DNA of 64,000 nt from Welwitschia mirabilis (GCA_051453625.1 JBOZIK010000001.1:260946235-261010234); one strand, 5' to 3'. Counted from the first letter of the stretch, positions 48,973-60,772 are shown. Notes: generated by a model from the letters alone, not told the origin. Translations and numbers: made by a program.

Positions 48973-49799
48973 ATGTCATAAGGAGCTGAAATATTATCAC
49001 TAAAGATAAGTACCTTGAATCTTCTATTTAGGTTATTTATTTGAATTAGTTCTATACTTCTAGCTCAGATTAAAGTAGTTTATTTCCATATAATTTTATT
49101 TTCCATAATTTTCTAGGAACCTTGTTATTCTCTCTATCATCACAATGATATAAGATACAGTACTTTTGAAATTTTAAAATTTATTTCTGCTTTTGCTATT
49201 TTTCTTCTATTTGTAGTTCAATAATAAAGTTATTATCATCTCCTCTATCATTCCCATAATAGTTTGGATGATAGCCTACATCTTTTTTACATTTCACAAT
49301 TCTTCTTTTCTATAAATTTTAATAACTGTCATTTTATCTGTCATCCCCATGATAGTCTAGATGATAGTCTAGTTCTTTATTTTCAGTAATTTTTCTTAGT
49401 TTCAGATATCTATTGTTATGATCATCATCCTCCCTGTTGTCCCCATGACCAGGCTGATGACAGTTTATTTTTTTTTATTTTGGTTTTTTATTTATTGCTT
49501 AAACATGTAGGGACATGGTAAATTCTATAAGAAGATAAAATATTAAAGAAAACAAAACCTGATTCAAGAAAACATCAAAGAAGGATTATTCGACTTTGAG
49601 CTAAATATGAGTATGCACACCCCAGGTATGTAAATTCCTAGAATTAAAAAGGAATATTTTTCTACTTTTATTGTTTCAGAATTAAGTTTTACAAAGAAAA
49701 TATAGTATAGAAGTAGATCATATGGTTTCTTCTTCAAATATGTCAAATGTATCAAAATATTCACAAAAACAATAGCAAATTCCTTTGTCTAATACTCCA
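48973..49799. other. Athila-3 leader with three stem-loop units
   Basis: Untranslated leader. Stem-loop motif units lie at 49235-49277, 49339-49370 and 49435-49463. Otherwise AT-rich. Confidence 0.6.
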
Positions 49800-51010
49800 A
49801 GCGTAATAGGAACTTCTTCCTTGAATGCAAACATTATTCTTAGAGATTTAATTACTAATAGAAAGCATGAAATTTAATATCCTTTTGATTTACCTCCTGA
49901 AGATGACATAGCATTAAAAAATTTAAATGCTTATCCAACTTTTTTTGGGGGAATCAAAGGAAGATCCTTTCTAATAATATTTGGCTGATATTGAATAACT
50001 TGTACTTACCTTGGGAAATGGGAGGAAACATATTAGGGAGTATACCTATATGATTATTTTTCTAGTCACACTTAGAGGAACAGTAAAAGTTTTGGCTTAA
50101 AACCATTCTACATAAAAGTCTTAAATCTTGGAGTCAAATGCAAGAAGTATTTATTAAATGATTTTTAAGTGAAAGTTATATGAGAAAAATAAGGAAAGAA
50201 GTAATCAAATTTTAACAACAACCTCATGAGGATTATGCAATAGGCTATGAACATTTTATAATCACTAGCCATTCCAACCATATTAATGAATTTCATAAAG
50301 AAGATCTAGTAGATTATTTTTATATTGAATTGAATGCTCCAATTAAACAACTTTTAGATTTTTCTTGTGGAGGCAACTTGTTAAATCTAGTCTTAGAAAA
50401 AGCTTAGACTATGTTGGAGAATCTTGTAAAAATAATCCAAACTTGGCCTAAACCCATTAAAGAAAATCAATTTGTAAGTCAAATATTAAAGGATTTAAGG
50501 AAGTTAAACATGACAAAGAAGAAAGAGAGGACTCAATCAACCTGATGAAAGATTTTACTACTACGTTATAGAAGTACACACAAATAATAGTTGATGCAAA
50601 AGTGGTAAAGAATGAAAATTCAACTTCAATTTGTGAAATTTATGAAGATGGCTCTTATCCAAAAGAGGAATTCCCTTTATTACCAATTCATAAGGAAAAA
50701 AATTTTGAGGAAGCTTGTGCCTTCAACTAAAGAACACCTAATTTTAAAATCCAATGACAATTTCAACAAAGATTTGATGGGTAATCTCAATGGAAACCAT
50801 TTGAAAGTAGATTCAGGAATTCCAACTTTAACCTAATTTTTAACAAAATTAGAATGATCCACTTAGAGAATCATAGAAGAGATGAGAAAAGTGCAAGAGA
50901 AAACTAATAGTAATATTGAAAACTTAGTAAATGTGCTTCAATAAATAATGCTTTCCAATCAAAAACCATAAGGGTCTCTTGCATCTCAATTATTTCCTAA
51001 CCCTAATAAA
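49800..51010 (+). pseudogene. Athila-3 gag and linker
   Basis: In shifting plus-strand frames it reads FHKEDLVDYFYIELNAPIKQ, LLDFSCGGNLLNLVLEKA and TMLENLVKIIQTW (about 50295-50450), matching LVxYFYxGLxxxxKQLLDxxxGGxxLxxxxxxAWxLLExLAxNxxxW. The linker near 50880-51010 reads MRKVQEKTNSNIENLVNVL and GSLASQLFPNPNK (family IGQLAxxLxERPQGxLPSxxxxNPK). Many stops. Confidence 0.8.
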
Positions 51011-51399
51011 GTTAGGAGAGATAAATAGTAACAAGAAGTGGAAAGAATAAAACACATCCTACACATGAGGTTTCAACTTCTAAAAATAATGAAATAAATG
51101 AGTAAAATGATGTATAAATTTTAGATTCATACAACCTTCCATCAACATCACCTACTAAAGCCTCAACTAAAAATACTTCATAAGAAAACAAAGAAAAGAA
51201 ACTATTCACTCCTTGGCTTGACTAATTAAATACAAATCCTATCTTTAATAAATACTTATAAGCTTTAGTGCAAGAGGTAAACATCAATCTATCCTTTTGT
51301 AAATACTTGCAATAAAATCCTAAATATTCTAAGTTATGGAAGAATTTAGTAAGAAGAAAGTAAAAACATATCATTCCTAGTAGAGTTTTTCTTGCTCAA

Positions 51400-51790
51400 T
51401 CTCTTTTCAACATAGTCATGCAAAGATGTAATAAATTTAAAGACCCTAGAGATATAACTGTGAGTGTTACCTTAGAAGGAAATAAAATAATTCAAAAAGA
51501 TTTAATTAACATAGAATCAAGTGTAAACATCATGCCTCTCCACATATGTAAGAGGCTTGGGTTAGAAAATAGAGTTAAACCTACACCGATCATCTTGGAA
51601 TTAGCTGATACCTCAATTACGAAACCATTAGGAATTATCAAAGACCTAGTTATCCAAATTAAGAAAGATTTTTACCCCATAAATGTTGTCATAATTAAGA
51701 TAGAATATGATGGATAATATTCACTCCTTTTAGGAAAATTCTTTTATGCAACTACCTATTGTATCATCGACACACAATCCAAGATGATGA
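51400..51790 (+). pseudogene. Athila-3 protease
   Basis: A 99-codon open frame (51418-51717) reads FKDPRDITVSVTLEGNKI, NIESSVNIMPLHICKRLGL and PTPIILELADTSITKPLGII. The family has LKDPGSFTIPxxIG, DLGSSINLMPLSxYKRLGL and PTxxxLxLADRSxxxPxGVIEDVLVQV. DLG is NIE here, both changes G-to-A. Confidence 0.88.
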
Positions 51791-52302
51791 GATGCCATTT
51801 TAGCAATAGACAAATTACCATTAGAGTATTTGATACTGTTGAAAAAGACACAGGAATTGATTTTAACTTTGAAGATGAATTGAGACCAAACTTGTTTTTA
51901 TAACATCAACTAATTAAAGAGAGATTAATCATGGTACACGAACCAAATTTGTGTAGTGACGCCACTAAAACACACTATGTTGAGTATAAGGATGAAGAAC
52001 ACACTGAGTGAGGAGAAAATCAATATTTTTATTTAGTAGAAAAAAATTTTGTAGAGTGTCATCCCACATCTGTCGTTCCAACAACATATGGGATGATAGC
52101 TCAAAATATCGGCCTTAAACTTAAGAAATTACCCTAAGATCTAAAATATATTTTTCTCTCCAAAAATTAAACAAAATCCCTGATAATTAGTGACCTTCTC
52201 ACTCCTCAACAAGAATCAAACTTGATCTCACTATTAATTTCAAAAGAAAATTTCTTTGCTTGGACACATAAAGACTTAACTGCCATTCCTCTTTCCATAG
52301 TC

Positions 52303-52912
52303 CAACATAATATTTACCTTGAAGATAATGCTAAACCTATTAGGTAGCCCCAAAAAAGACTCAATCCAGCCCTTAAATAAATTGTTAAAGATAAAATCAT
52401 TAAAATTATGGATGCCGGAATCATATATGCCATATTCGATAGTAAGTGGATTAGTCCTTTAATAGTAGTTCCAAATAAGGGTGGAAAATGGAGAATGTGC
52501 ATCGATTTTAAAAAATTTAATGAGGTCACTAAAGAAGATCATTACCCTTTACCCTCTTTTGATTAAGTACTTGAAAGAATTCAAGGTCATGCCTACTATT
52601 ATTTTATTGATGGGTATAGTAGCTATAATCAAATTTCTATAGCAAGTAAAGACCAGACTAAAACCACTTTCACCTCATTCTTTGGAACCTTTGCTTTTAA
52701 ATGAATGCTCTTGGGACTTTGCAATGCTCATGGAACCTTTAAATGCACCATGATGGGGATTTTTTCTGATATGATAGAAGATTCTATTGAAATTTTTATG
52801 GATAACTTCTCCATCTTTGGTGATACTTTTGAATAAATATAAAAAGATTATAAAAAGTGCTAGATCAATGTATTGAGAGTGGCTTACATTTGAGTTGGGA
52901 AAAGATTTTTTT
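52303..52912 (+). pseudogene. Athila-3 reverse transcriptase, first copy
   Basis: One long readable frame gives DAGIIYAIFDSKWISPLIVV, GGKWRMCIDFKKFNEVTKED, HYPLPSFD*VLERIQGHAYY, DGYSSYNQISIASKDQTK and DMIEDSIEIFMDNFSIFGD. All main RT blocks are present, with few stops. The catalytic FMDD is FMDN: the second Asp is lost. The copy stops at a 100-N gap and a second version of the same segment follows. Confidence 0.9.
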
Positions 52913-53012
52913 NNNNNNNNNNNNNNNNNNNNNNNNNNNNNNNNNNNNNNNNNNNNNNNNNNNNNNNNNNNNNNNNNNNNNNNNNNNNNNNNNNNNNNNN
53001 NNNNNNNNNNNN
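52913..53012. other. Assembly gap (100 N) between two RT copies
   Basis: A fixed-size gap. The sequence after it restarts about 0.5 kb back in the RT. Confidence 1.
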
Positions 53013-53530
53013 ACTTATGGATGCTAAAATTATATATGCCATATCTAATAATGAGTGGATTAGTCCTTTAATAGTAGTTTTAAAGAAGGAGGAAAATGGA
53101 TAATGTGCATTGATTTTAGAAAACTCAATAAGGTTACTAAAAAGGATTATTGCTCTTTACCCTTCCTTGACCAAGTTTTTGATAGAATCTAAGGTTATGC
53201 CTACTATTTGTTTCTTAATGGGTATAATGTCTATAATCAAATTTGTATAGCAAGTGAAGACCAACCTAAAACTACTTTTACCTCTTCTTTTGGAACCTTT
53301 TCTTTTAAATGAATGCCCTTTAGACTTTGTAATGCTCTTGAAACATTTTAATGAGTCATGATGGGAATCTTTTATGATATGATATAAGACTCTCTTGAAA
53401 TGCTTATAGATGACTTCTCCATATTTGGTAATACTATTGAATAAACTATAGTGAGATTAGAAAAAGTCCTAGATTGGTGTATTGAGAGTGGCTTACATTT
53501 GAGTTGGGAAACAATTTTTTTTATTATTTA
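53013..53530 (+). pseudogene. Athila-3 reverse transcriptase, second copy
   Basis: Aligns with 52394-52912, e.g. GTGGATTAGTCCTTTAATAG and GAGAGTGGCTTACATTTGAG, but differs at roughly one base in five or six and carries a frameshift near 53080. The catalytic box reads LIDDFSIFGN, with both Asp kept. This copy runs directly into the connection and RNase H. Confidence 0.88.
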
Positions 53531-54200
53531 ATATAGAATTGTTTTAGGTCATCACATTTTAAAAGAATGTATTAGAATGGATCCCATAAAAGTGAATATC
53601 ATTAAGAACCTTAATCCTCTAAGTAATGTTAAACAAGTTAGATCTTCCCTTGGACATGCTAGTTTTTATCAATAATTCATTCATGATTATGCTAAAACTT
53701 GTAAACCTCTCCACTCCTTACTTAAAAAAGATGTTAAATTCAATTGGAATAATTCACGCCAACTTGCATTTAAAACCCTCAAAGAAAACAATTCTTCTGA
53801 GCCTATTGTTATGAGTCCCGATTGGAGTAAAGACTTTGAACTTATGTGTAATGCAAGCAATATTACTATAGAGGAGGTTTTTGGCTAAAAGGATAAAAAT
53901 GGTTTTAAATTTATATCTAATCTTAGTAAAACTTTGTCCCAAGCCCAATCCAACTACACTACTACTGAGAGAAAAATGCTTGCCATTATCTTTTGCGTAG
54001 ATCATCTTTAATATTATCTTCTTGGTTTTTACATCACTATTTACACTAATCATGTATCCATTCACTATCTTATGATTAAAAAGGGCTATAGTGCCAGACT
54101 TATTAGGTGGATCCTTCTAATACAAGAATTTAATCTTACCATCATTGATAAGGCTGAAAAACATAATAGTGTTGTTGATCATCTATCTTGACTTTCTTGC
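53531..54200 (+). pseudogene. Athila-3 connection and RNase H
   Basis: A frame with few stops reads IVLGHHILKECIRMDPIKV, VRSSLGHASFYQ*FIHDYAK, KPLHSLLKKDVKFNW, FELMCNASNITIEEVFG, LSQAQSNYTTTERKMLAIIF and ARLIRWILLIQEFNLTI. CDAS has become CNAS and TDH has become TNH. Two catalytic Asp positions are thus lost to Asn. Confidence 0.9.
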
Positions 54201-54429
54201 TCTGATGATGAATTTTCCATTAATGACTCATTTCTTGATGAACAACTCTTTGTGATTAAACAACTTTATGCTATCTCATCTTCTCACCTCACTCCTTGGT
54301 ATGATAATATTGTGAACTATCTTATGACTATGAAAACTTCTCAGCATTTGAACCATAATCAACATAAAATCTTTTTCCATAAGATCGATAATTATGAATG
54401 GAATGAACCTCATCTCTATTGATGTTGCA

Positions 54430-55170
54430 AAGATCAGATCATGCATAACTATATAGCTAATTGGAAAACCTTAGAAATCCTAGAACTTTACCATGGAGAA
54501 GTATGTAACGGATTTTTTAGTGGCTAAACGACTATCATGAAAATTCTTCACTATAGTTTTTATTGGCTTATCCTTTTCAAGGATTCATATGACTTTACTA
54601 TAAGGTGTGATGCATGTCAACATTATGGTAGCCTAACTCACTCTCATGATATACTCCTTAAACCTATATGTGAATATAAACCTTTTGATTGTTAGGGAAT
54701 TAACCTTGTAGGACCTATTACACCACCTCCTCATGACAAAAATTATATTCTTATCACGTTTGATTATGTTACTAAGTGGGTAGAAGCTATTTCTACTACC
54801 AAAAATAATGCCTAAATCATTTGCAATTTTTTTTGAACTTATATCTTTTAATGTTTTGGTTTTTAATGAATTATCATTAGTGATTAAGAAACTCATTTCA
54901 TTAATTACATTTTTCGAAAACTTCTTTTATCCATTGGTATTAAACATAGAATTGCTTATTCCTATCATCCTTAAACTAATGGATAAGCTAAAAATGAAAA
55001 TAGAGAAATCAAAAAATGCTTTAAAAATTAGTCTCTACCAATAGAAAAGCTTAGTTCTCTAAACTTAATAATGTTCTTTGGGCTTACCATACTACTTGGT
55101 TTAACTCACCATATGAACTAGTGTATGAAAAAGTTTATGTTTTACTATTGATATTTGCTATAATTCTTAN
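54430..55170 (+). pseudogene. Athila-3 integrase
   Basis: Reads LELYHGEVCNGFFSG, FYWLILFKDSYDFT and RCDACQ, the eroded zinc domain. Then INLVGPITPPPHDKNYILIT, DYVTKWVEAISTT and NNVLWAYHTTWFNSP. The first DDE Asp (family GIDFMGP) is Asn. It is cut by the 689-N gap. Confidence 0.85.
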
Positions 55171-55859
55171 NNNNNNNNNNNNNNNNNNNNNNNNNNNNNN
55201 NNNNNNNNNNNNNNNNNNNNNNNNNNNNNNNNNNNNNNNNNNNNNNNNNNNNNNNNNNNNNNNNNNNNNNNNNNNNNNNNNNNNNNNNNNNNNNNNNNNN
55301 NNNNNNNNNNNNNNNNNNNNNNNNNNNNNNNNNNNNNNNNNNNNNNNNNNNNNNNNNNNNNNNNNNNNNNNNNNNNNNNNNNNNNNNNNNNNNNNNNNNN
55401 NNNNNNNNNNNNNNNNNNNNNNNNNNNNNNNNNNNNNNNNNNNNNNNNNNNNNNNNNNNNNNNNNNNNNNNNNNNNNNNNNNNNNNNNNNNNNNNNNNNN
55501 NNNNNNNNNNNNNNNNNNNNNNNNNNNNNNNNNNNNNNNNNNNNNNNNNNNNNNNNNNNNNNNNNNNNNNNNNNNNNNNNNNNNNNNNNNNNNNNNNNNN
55601 NNNNNNNNNNNNNNNNNNNNNNNNNNNNNNNNNNNNNNNNNNNNNNNNNNNNNNNNNNNNNNNNNNNNNNNNNNNNNNNNNNNNNNNNNNNNNNNNNNNN
55701 NNNNNNNNNNNNNNNNNNNNNNNNNNNNNNNNNNNNNNNNNNNNNNNNNNNNNNNNNNNNNNNNNNNNNNNNNNNNNNNNNNNNNNNNNNNNNNNNNNNN
55801 NNNNNNNNNNNNNNNNNNNNNNNNNNNNNNNNNNNNNNNNNNNNNNNNNNNNNNNNNNN
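55171..55859. other. Assembly gap (689 N)
   Basis: Ends in a GA microsatellite. Confidence 1.

Positions 55860-55899
<40 letters not shown>
55860..55899. repeat. (GA)n microsatellite at a gap edge
   Basis: About 20 GA units adjoining the gap. Confidence 0.95.
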
Positions 55900-55902
<3 letters not shown>

Positions 55903-55954
55903 AATACAAACAATCCTCTTTCATGTTATATCTGAAAAACATAGTCACCATGAT

Positions 55955-56475
55955 GACCTACTGTAAGTGCACTAGGCCAAATATTCTCAAGAGGGGTCTT
56001 TGACAGTGCGATATGGTAGCTATGGGAACTCCACTAGGGGGTCAGTTGGTTATGCTATGTGGGTCCTTAATCTTTGACAATGGTTGCACTCCCCTCATCA
56101 TGGAATAGTGGTATCCCTCATGTCATTAGAGGAATTGCTTATCTTCTAAACTTGTTTTTCTTTATTTATTTTTAGTACTTTCACATGATCACTCTAATTT
56201 TCAGATTTTAGTATTGTTTTAATAATGTAGCTTATAAGTTCCTATTTTAAATAGTTTTTAATTTTATCATTTATTGTTTAATACCATTAGACATACTTGA
56301 CATCATCATAATCATTATCGAATCGAGTGGTACTTTATAATTTCTACATACCTTCAAGCATCTTTCATCAAGTAATTTTATAATTGTTGCCAAGGGAATT
56401 TGTTAAATTAGAATTTAGGGTAAGAAAGCAATATTATTTATGTTCCTAATTGTCTATTTTTATTTTACTTTTCTT
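55955..56475 (+). repeat. Repeat family B, copy 2 (Athila-3 3' region)
   Basis: Matches 10700-11260. It lies between integrase and the 3' LTR of Athila-3. Confidence 0.7.
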
Positions 56476-56483
56476 TAGTTTTT

Positions 56484-56543
56484 NNNNNNNNNNNNNNNNN
56501 NNNNNNNNNNNNNNNNNNNNNNNNNNNNNNNNNNNNNNNNNNN
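56484..56543. other. Assembly gap (60 N)
   Basis: A short run of N. Confidence 1.
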
Positions 56544-57570
56544 ATTTTTCTAGTTTCTTGTTAATGTGTTTTCCTAGGGGTTGATTTTTGATAGGTTTTC
56601 ATGACCTGATGAGTTTTAGTTTTTCTTTTTCCATGAGTTTGGGTACATTTGTGGAGTTTGTGAGCATTATTTTTTTATACTTAGTGCATTTTCCTCTCTT
56701 TTTACAATTTCCTCCATGCATCCCTCTTTACCATGGGCAAGTTCTTTAGGCTATCTCTTTACTTTATACCTTCTTTATGTTTTTCTTCTATTTTTCTTTA
56801 TGAGTTTGCTTTCTTTCTACATTTTTTTAATTTGTCTTTTCTCTCTAAATAGCTTATTTTATCACTGTCATCCCATGCTTATTATCCCCATGACATATGA
56901 GATAACACTTATCCTTTCTCTTTGGTGTAATTTGGAATGTCTTACTTATCCTGTGGAGGGGTAGGATGCCTTTCTGGGCTTTATTCTATGATTTTGAGCA
57001 TAAATTTTTTTCATATTTTGAGCTTTCATGATGCATGGGTTGTTTGGATTAGTTTTCATGTTAATTGAATAAATTTATAGAGAATTCATAAACTTTATCT
57101 TGTAAGATCTAGTAGCACACTTTCAAAGTTTTCTTATAGCTATGTTTCAGATCATCTATTCAAAAAAAAAATGCTATATCTACTCTTGATCTTTACCTTC
57201 AGGGATGACACTAATGAACTTAAATATATTACTTTTTAAGGACGAGTACTACTTAAATCTGTCACATTATTTCATTATCACTATTTCTATAATATTCATA
57301 TACATTATTATTCCATAAGCTATTAATGTTACATTTTGATGATTTTTATATGTGTATGACATTCATTTATTCTATAAAGACATGCTTAAGTAGTGGGCTT
57401 AGGGATATTTTTCCACATTTGTATCAGTTAATTTGTTTGTGATATCTTTAGTTACATGATTTAATTGGACTTAATTTATATCTTTTCAGTATTATTTTTT
57501 AGTCAAATTGGCTTCTAGTATAGTTGATCACTTACTTTATCAGGGACTGACAAGGCTAAGTATGGTGCTA
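56544..57570. other. Athila-3 3' non-coding region with stem-loop unit
   Basis: T-rich. A stem-loop unit lies at 56866-56908. The hydrophobic open frame at 56716-56964 is a by-product of T-rich sequence. A degraded purine tract (AAGTATGGTGCTA) precedes the LTR. Confidence 0.5.
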
Positions 57571-58819
57571 TGTTGTAATGCTAATTTATAGGAATTTAAT
57601 GGTGTATTCTAAGTACTTTTGCAGGTTATTTACATAGGTTTGGATGCAATACTGATGATTATGAATATTTGATAGGATGATCACTGAAACATGTGATTAT
57701 TAGCATACTTGAAGATTTCTCAAGATTATTCTGACATTGCATACTTGGAAGAAGAACTCATCATATAAAAGACTGACTTACCTTTGATATTGGAGATAAG
57801 GAAGCCTATCGTCCCTTCTATCATCCTCATGACAGGTAGGACAACAACACTATAGGGCTAACAGTGTGGCATAAGCATGATGAAGTACCTATTGATGTAG
57901 GGTAATATCCCTTGTGTCATCCCCATAATAGTTAGGACGATAGTTGTTTTTCTATGGTTGGGAAGAATTATCTTTGTAATGAGGTCAAGCAACCCATTTA
58001 GGCTATTAGGTTTTATTTTCTGACTTCTAAGATTAAGTTTCTAGAACTTCAATGTAAAACTACAAATAACCTTCCTCTTCTTCATTTTTGTTTTTAGCTT
58101 TTATACCTAATATGCTTGTGATGGAAGATTGAAGGAGAAAAGATCCATCCAGTAGCTACAGAAAGGAGTTCCCTTGGTGTTAGGCTAAGTCTCTTCCATT
58201 GAAGTGCTACTATTTTATTGTAAGTGGATGTCAATATTCTTAAATTAATCCAACTACTCTTTAAACTAATACAATTACTATTTTCATTTTAATTCTATGT
58301 ATGTCTCTTATGGTTTACATTGATCATAGTTTAAAGTGACAACTCTATGATTTATCTAGATCATAAGGGTAATCTTTATTAAGGTTGACTTTAATTAGTA
58401 TTAGATTGCATTGTTATTCCATTTTCATTCACATTACATTCCTTATTCTACTTGGTATCTCTGATAGTTCATGTTAGTTAGGAATATGTTAAGTACTCTT
58501 CTTAATTGATCTGAATTATAGAGAGCTAGTTCTTGTAACAAAAGAATTAGAAACCAAATAGAACTCATTCCTTTTCCATTTGCATTTTATTTTCGTTTAC
58601 TTGCATTACATTTACTTTATTATTTACTTTTAGTTTTTATAAGATAAAAAGACCAAAAATATATTGGAAATCGTTTCTCTAACTCTTAGCCTAGCGTCTT
58701 CATTGGGATTATGACATTTGAGTGAATTCCAGTCTATATTAGTATGTGTTTTTCTACAAGTTATTTGATATACAGTTTTACCTAAAGGATTTAGAATTGC
58801 ATAAATTCATATCACAACA
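57571..58819 (+). repeat. Athila-3 3' LTR
   Basis: 1249 bp from TGTTGTAATGC to CACAACA, the partner of 47703-48951. It contains stem-loop units at about 57808-57860 and 57915-57943. Confidence 0.93.
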
Positions 58820-60132
58820 CCTTATTAAATTTGAAAAATAATTTTGAGTGACTTTATTTGTCATAAAAATGATAGGTAATCTTATAAATGAAATTGTTAT
58901 TTAGCCATATTACATGATCAAAAGAAATGAGTAGTTTTGAAGAGGTAAATCCAATACCTCTTTTTTCATCGACCAAGTTTCCTATTTCAAGCATTTGTTC
59001 TTATTTTTTAAAACTATTAGAAAATTTACTTATAAAATGAGATAAACTTTTTACCTCTTGAATTAGCTCCATGTTCTCTATTTGAATTTTCTTATAGTTG
59101 TGCTCTAAGGCTTTGTTTTTCTTATTTAGAAGCTTAACTAATTTATTAGCTCATTTATCTATTTGGCCAGCTTTTTACATTCTAAGTATAGCTCTTAATA
59201 GCTATCTTCAAATTATTCTTTTTCTTCCTCTATGATATCTAAATCATTTAGTTTAGTTGAATAAGGTACCTCTTTTAAGTGAGGAACTACTACCATAAAA
59301 GAGAGTCTTCTATATTCTTTCTTCTTCCTCATCCACATTATTCCAAGTTGTAATAAAGGATGGTCTCTTAAATTTTTTCTAATTCCTTTTGTTATTAAAA
59401 CACTTATTTGCAACATGTCCATATCCTTTATAGGCATAACAGTAGATCTTCTTTACTTTCTCTTGATCTCTCCTTAGCTTGAATTGATTCCTTTTAGATC
59501 TTTTGCTTGATTTCCCATCTCTTCTTTTCCTGTGCAAGAATTTTTTGAATCTTCTTACTAATAATGAAACCTCATCCTCATTAAGGTCATCATCTAATTT
59601 TTCAAATTTGACTTCCTCATGCATACTTTTTAATGTAAGAATTTTCTTTTTATCTTTAGGAAATTTTAATTCATAAGTTTAAATATTACCTTATAGTTCA
59701 TCCACAACCATTGGTAGAAACCTTTAGCTCAAAATTCTTTGAAAGAGATCTTAAAATAATTTTTACAACTTTTACTTCATTCATCTTTTCTTCTAAGCTT
59801 GACATTAAGTTTACTATATTTGTCAATTTGGTAAAGAACTTCTGAAGAGTTTTCTCCTCCCCCATATGAATGTCTTTGAACTTGGAAATGAGCATCTACA
59901 ATTTTGCCTATTTTACAATAGATGTACCTTTATGAGCTATTTTAAGAATATTCCAAACTTCTTTAACAGATTTATATTTTAAAATCCTCTTGAATTCTTC
60001 TATGCAAACTATACAAAAAATAATATTAAGAGCATGAGCATCTAAGATTACCTTAGTCTTATTAATAAGAGTCCATTGGTATCTTGGTTTCATAATGGTC
60101 GTGGTGTTTTCACTACTATCCATTTTGGTCAT
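58820..60132 (-). pseudogene. Copia-2 gag
   Basis: The minus strand shows ALNIIFCIVCIEEFKRI and KSVKEVWNILKIAHKGTSIV (59908-60132), DIHMGEEKTLQKFFTKLTNI and KVVKIILRSLSKNFE (59698-59895), then EDEVSLLVRRFKKFL and YCYAYKGYGHVANKCFN (59379-59624), a knuckle with one Cys replaced by Tyr. A coiled-coil-like stretch (LNKKNKALEHNYKKI) and DEKRGIGFTSS follow. These are the blocks of large Copia gags in order. At 58820 it is cut by Athila-3 and continues as protease at 47702. Confidence 0.88.
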
Positions 60133-60238
60133 TGTATATTGTTCATACCTATTGTAAATAACCTCTTATATATCAACATAAAGAGACTCAAGAAAAATTC
60201 TCATCCTATCCTTCTAATAAGTATAGTTGGTTCCATTA

Positions 60239-60750
60239 NNNNNNNNNNNNNNNNNNNNNNNNNNNNNNNNNNNNNNNNNNNNNNNNNNNNNNNNNNNNNN
60301 NNNNNNNNNNNNNNNNNNNNNNNNNNNNNNNNNNNNNNNNNNNNNNNNNNNNNNNNNNNNNNNNNNNNNNNNNNNNNNNNNNNNNNNNNNNNNNNNNNNN
60401 NNNNNNNNNNNNNNNNNNNNNNNNNNNNNNNNNNNNNNNNNNNNNNNNNNNNNNNNNNNNNNNNNNNNNNNNNNNNNNNNNNNNNNNNNNNNNNNNNNNN
60501 NNNNNNNNNNNNNNNNNNNNNNNNNNNNNNNNNNNNNNNNNNNNNNNNNNNNNNNNNNNNNNNNNNNNNNNNNNNNNNNNNNNNNNNNNNNNNNNNNNNN
60601 NNNNNNNNNNNNNNNNNNNNNNNNNNNNNNNNNNNNNNNNNNNNNNNNNNNNNNNNNNNNNNNNNNNNNNNNNNNNNNNNNNNNNNNNNNNNNNNNNNNN
60701 NNNNNNNNNNNNNNNNNNNNNNNNNNNNNNNNNNNNNNNNNNNNNNNNNN
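60239..60750. other. Assembly gap (512 N)
   Basis: Lies between Copia-2 gag and its primer site. Confidence 1.
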
Positions 60751-60758
60751 TTAACTTG

Positions 60759-60770
60759 GCTTTAATACCA
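60759..60770 (-). other. Copia-2 primer-binding site, tRNA-iMet type
   Basis: The minus strand reads TGGTATTAAAGC against TGGTATCAGAGC. Two transitions. It is two bases inside the 5' LTR. Confidence 0.85.
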
Positions 60771-60772
60771 AA

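Larger units (their letters stand above)
47703..58819 (+). mobile_element. Athila-3: Athila-type element nested in Copia-2
   Basis: 11.1 kb, both LTRs exactly 1249 bp, a tRNA-Asp primer site, gag, protease, a duplicated RT segment, RNase H and integrase. TCTTA (47698-47702) and CCTTA (58820-58824) form a five-base target duplication with one transition. The Copia-2 frame is interrupted on either side. Three gaps lie inside. A stem-loop motif recurs through LTRs, leader, pol and 3' region. Confidence 0.93.

Noticed and set aside
47939-49463. CRISPR-like spaced repeats
   Set aside because: Units are imperfect, unevenly spaced and lie in a plant LTR element; there is no array structure.
55121-55966. 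Open frames running through the N gap and GA repeat on both strands
   Set aside because: They exist only because N codons are not stops; the ends are integrase remnant or GA repeat.
56716-56964. Hydrophobic 82-codon frame resembling a membrane protein
   Set aside because: T-rich DNA gives Phe/Leu-rich frames by default. It lies in the 3' non-coding region of Athila-3 and overlaps a stem-loop unit.
60076-60765. Plus-strand open frames across the gap at 60239-60750
   Set aside because: The sequence is mostly N, and the coding signal there is the minus-strand Copia gag.
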